From positions 263,252 through 327,251 of the forward strand of contig QLIY01000033.1 of NCBI GenBank assembly GCA_003260075.1: 64,000 nt of DNA. The letters are read 5' to 3'. Shown here in pieces: positions 30,736 to 64,000 of this stretch. The position numbers were made by a program, and so were the translations under genes. Each line of letters opens with the position of its first letter. Position 1 is the first letter of the stretch. Origin of the DNA: Phallusia mammillata. Its lineage: Eukaryota > Chordata > Ascidiacea > Phlebobranchia > Ascidiidae. The notes under the pieces were generated by a model. That model worked only from the letters and a program-made list of their open reading frames with translations, was not told where the DNA came from and searched no databases.

Positions 30736-31899
30736 TGCAGCAAATTTCACCCGAACTATGCAGCGTTAGCACCAACCGACCGAATAACTGTCAGACTGCT
30801 ATCTAATTTTCCCCACACCAAAACATGAAGGGAAAAAGGCGAAAGGTGCTAGGATTTTTTTCCCGGCTGGAACCTTTTCACTGGTTGTGACCAATTTCAC
30901 AACGCAACCTTTTGAGTCTACGTTTGACTGCTCTTATTTTATAATTGACCAACGTTTCATGGCCAAAAACTTACGTGTGAAACTTTTTTCCACCTTTAAC
31001 CTTGCAAGTTACGCCCACAGTTTACACACAAAAACGTTTTTTGGAGATCAGATGTGAATCAAACAATGTCAGGTATTTGACATTTGCTAAAGTTCAAGGA
31101 GGGCTTTGGGTCATGTTTGTGCTTAGTTTACAGATTAGCAGTAACGCGACGCAAAGCGTGTAAGGCAAAATGGTGGAACTACTTCATTTCGAGTCCTTTG
31201 CAGGAACTTGGTTCTTGTAAATTTGGTGAACCACAGTATACAGTTGGGATGTGGGTGTAAAGTTGGCACAAATTTGTAAATGAAAAGTTGATATTTTAGC
31301 AATGAATTATTTAAAACTATTAAATCCAAATGACTCTCAAACTCAAATTAAAATTAGCGTTAACTTTGGCATACAGCTTTCATCATTTTTTTCCCGCCCT
31401 ATTAAACCAAAACCATACAAAACGATTTGCTTCACCTCATGTAAGACATGTAATCAATATTAAAACGAAACTAATTCGGTGTATTTGCATGCGTACTCGG
31501 TCTTTTGTGTTTAATATACGTGGGCCAAGACTGAAACAGTTAGAGGAGCGATGAGCTAACGACGTTTCTACTGTAAGAATAAAAGCTGGACCTTTGTTCA
31601 AACTACCCCAAACTGAGATGAGTGTGCGTTCCACATGACTGTACACATTTCACGCCCTGGCGGCCATTGTTATATTTTCGAGTGAACGCGAAACAACTGA
31701 ATTAATTTACACTTGGGTGCAAGCAATCCAGTTGTTTGCACAATTTGTGCCGAGAGGAGCCGACGGAGACCGGTGCGGGACATACGTACAATCATGCTCA
31801 ATGATTTTAAATACCAAAGGTGGGTAACCTTTATTACTGAAGGGTCAAATGTAATTAACCTAATTGGACTGCAGGTCGCACCAGTGTGTGATGGGTTGT

Positions 31900-31901
<2 letters not shown>

Positions 31902-31967
<66 letters not shown>
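31902..31967. other. 66-base poly-G run
   Basis: Pure G with no flanking duplication visible. It generates spurious long glycine and proline frames on the two strands. Probably filler. Confidence 0.7.
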
Positions 31968-31968
<1 letters not shown>

Positions 31969-33848
31969 ATATAACGTTCCCACATTGACTACTCCTGACA
32001 TGAAATCCGATGTTTATACAGGTGTAAACCATTTAACCTAAAAAATATACGGCGGTTGCCGACCACTGCATTTAAACCATTGATTCTAACCAATTTTAAT
32101 TTAGTAATTATTAAACGTAAATAGTGATTGCATCCGACTACATAGTCTCGTCAAAATTAATGAATTCTAAAATTGGAGAAGTTTGTCAAAGATTTACAAA
32201 CAGCACGTGCGATTGGTACAAAAAATGCAACGTCATCAATTCATCTTTCAAACTTACTGTCTGAATTTATACCATAACCTCAGTTAAGGAAAAATTAAGC
32301 AAATTAATAATCTACTGCAGTGCTTGAAAATCCGATGATTGTAATGACATGCTTATTTGGGGGGGGGGTCTGTCCATAACCTCAGTTGAGGAAAAATTAA
32401 GCAAATTAAAATTCTACTGCAGTGCTTGAAAATCCGATGATTGTAATGACATGCTTATTTTTGTACCACTTTAATATACCAACACCGAACACTTTTGAAA
32501 CCTTGCCGAAAAACAACTTTCAATTAAATAAGTGCTGAAAAGTTTATTTTAACAAAGAAAGCGGGTTAAAATAACGCATTGAAAACAAATAGCCCACGAC
32601 TGTATAATTTACGAAATTTTTCTGTCCAAAATAAAAGTTTATAGGAACCGCTAAAGTTTTTCAACTATTACTATTTAAGTGTTTTATATGTTAAAATTAA
32701 GTTTGGATTTCCGTTGTATGTATGCAAGACAAGGTAACCCTAGTGGGAGAGGCCGCTACAGGCTCTTGTATATTGAAACAAGTCATTTATATTGTTTAAA
32801 ATATGTTTAGACCTTGACCCATGCGTTACAAACAAAAACTCTAATGTTTTTTATTACATTATATTGCGAGCGGAATTCAAACCTGTGTTTTATTGTAAGC
32901 TTTCAATAAAAAACTCTCTGAATCCAAATTGAAGATTTTCGTCTTGGTGATATTATCTGTGCTATGCTGCCTCAAAAGCTAACTGGAAAAGAGCAGCAAC
33001 ATATTACACGCACTTGAAAACTTGATTGTCAGATGGAATGTTACTCTAAGCGCAACTGCCGTAATTGGCGAAAGAAAAGAAATTTCTTGAATGTGACCAT
33101 TTTGCGATTAAACTGATTGGATAGATCCCAGGTCACATGGAGGCAAATGTTTACCTTCTATCTATTGTCTGTACCATACCATTACCACGTAGTCTCAATA
33201 ATTATAAAACGTTTGCCATTTAGGCACATTCTTCCCTTTTCAGTGCTGATTCTAAACTTACGAATTCTAATAATTTTCTTACTGACCGAAGTTCGCATTA
33301 TAGCCGTTAATCAATCAACTTTTGATTTTTTTCTGCCTGAACTTCAGTACAAAACGTCTGGAGATCAACAATCTTGTTTATTCGAAGAAGCGTAAACGAG
33401 AGGGGGTTAGTAGTTACATCACCTGTGATTATAGTCTTCGTGGTTAACATAATACACTCTTTAGCGTTCCACAATCATCACTTGATACGTGCGCGAGGGG
33501 GGCAGCGTGCACCCCCTGGGGCAAAAGCTTGGGCGTGTATCTATGATTGGCTATGGCGTAATACAAGGGGGGATTTTGGAAAGGGGTGCATTTGTTTGAA
33601 ACTCCACATCGGCCGCTATTAATGTACATGCGCGCAAACACACAACAATCAAATTACTTCGGTACAATAATTCGTCACTACGTCATCAAAGCGTGACGTC
33701 ACGCGATGGTGATGTCACAAAACGGGGCGATACAACGTCACAATGCAGCGAAGGTACAAATTTGCGAGCGACAGGGCGCACATGACGTCATCTATACACG
33801 TGAATGACGTCATGGCCATTCTAATTGGTCGCTGCTAATTAATAAGGA

Positions 33849-33854
33849 TTTATT
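33849..33854 (-). terminator. Poly(A) signal AATAAA of the myosin gene
   Basis: tttatt on the plus strand, about 145 bases beyond the distal stop codon at 33999-34001. Confidence 0.65.
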
Positions 33855-33998
33855 GATAGAGAATATTTACACCAAAGCGTTTGGGGTGAAGGCACAAGAC
33901 ACAGGGTTTATGTACAGGAATGATGGATTGCAGTTGTTTGTGGTCGATTTTGGTCGTCTTTTAGTGCAACCTCAGGGGGGCAAAGTTGGGTTGGGGGT

Positions 33999-63743
<29,745 letters not shown>

Positions 63744-64000
63744 TGTGATAAGGTGCCGATAACTAAGTGCAACTTAGGTGTGAAACAAAATCTTCATTCA
63801 AAAGCAAAAATCTAAGGACCTGTAATATAACCAACGATAGCAATGATTTAATGATTATAAAAGTCACATTCTGCATTTTAATTCAATGAAACACAATGAA
63901 ACTGAATACTAGAGCAGTTTAACCAGAAGTATAATAGTTATGACTAATTTATAATTCACTTGTTTTATGTGCAAAGAGTTACACCAGCATTACATACCAA
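63744..64000 (-). other. Myosin 5' UTR and upstream intron
   Basis: Upstream of the ATG at 63743 an AG follows CACTT at about 63765, a plausible 5' UTR acceptor; vertebrate members likewise have a noncoding first exon. The promoter is then outside the window. Confidence 0.4.

Larger units (their letters stand above)
30736..33998. promoter_or_regulatory. Intergenic interval: nidogen upstream region and myosin 3' flank
   Basis: No frame here matches a known family. The left part should hold the nidogen promoter. A 66-G run at 31902-31967 masks an unknown stretch. 32270-32358 is repeated at 32369-32459 across ten Gs (32359-32368). The right part, from 33660, begins a dense cluster of TGACG/CGTCA motifs. 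The myosin poly(A) signal lies at 33849-33854. Confidence 0.5.

Noticed and set aside
30736-30750. Extension of nidogen to an upstream in-frame GTG
   Set aside because: GTG is not a usual animal start; the ATG at 30735 gives a proper signal peptide.
31670-32032. 120- and 91-codon frames with long polyproline or polyglycine
   Set aside because: They exist only because of the 66-G run; flanks have no coding character.

Overview
The window is nuclear DNA of an animal with compact, AT-rich, intron-rich genes. Gene content (NF45/ILF2, SRBD1, NOPCHAP1, nidogen, a non-muscle/smooth type myosin II), introns mostly of 100 to 900 bases, short intergenic gaps, several hAT-like miniature elements and very polymorphic duplicated blocks together suggest an ascidian tunicate, probably Ciona-like. 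The species is an inference; no ribosomal or mitochondrial marker is present.

Layout: 1-560 holds a diverged ~290-bp tandem repeat. 1173-2297 (minus) is a two-exon glycine-rich RRM protein of the CIRBP/RBM3 type. 2298-4110 is a divergent promoter interval. 4111-7381 (plus) is ILF2 in seven coding exons. 7836-15555 (minus) is SRBD1, the animal Tex homologue, converging on ILF2. 15952-16395 (minus) is a single-exon NOPCHAP1, whose poly(A) signal lies only 33 bases before the SRBD1 start codon, an operon-like spacing. 17603-30735 (minus) is nidogen, 24 coding exons, predicted 1291 residues. 30736-33998 is intergenic. 33999-63743 (minus) is a complete-length class II myosin heavy chain of about 37 constitutive coding exons; its 5' UTR probably continues past the window.

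The most interesting biology is in the myosin gene. It carries two 87-base versions of the exon for the relay helix, three small in-frame candidate cassette exons at the loop 1 position next to the ATP site (one encodes HQGLAY, resembling the QGPSFAY insert of vertebrate smooth-muscle SM-B myosin), and two alternative C-terminal tail exons. One tunicate gene could therefore generate, by splicing, diversity that vertebrates spread over MYH9, MYH10, MYH11 and MYH14.

The other dominant feature is technical. At least 21 poly-G or poly-C runs, most 10 to 11 bases long, sit between near-identical copies of the same sequence that differ by SNPs and indels. This looks like an assembly stitching two haplotypes and leaving both. 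It duplicates parts of SRBD1, nidogen and myosin exons, and longer runs replace parts of exons in the RRM gene and myosin. Exon models below were checked by reading frame across every junction; the nidogen exons sum to an exact multiple of three.
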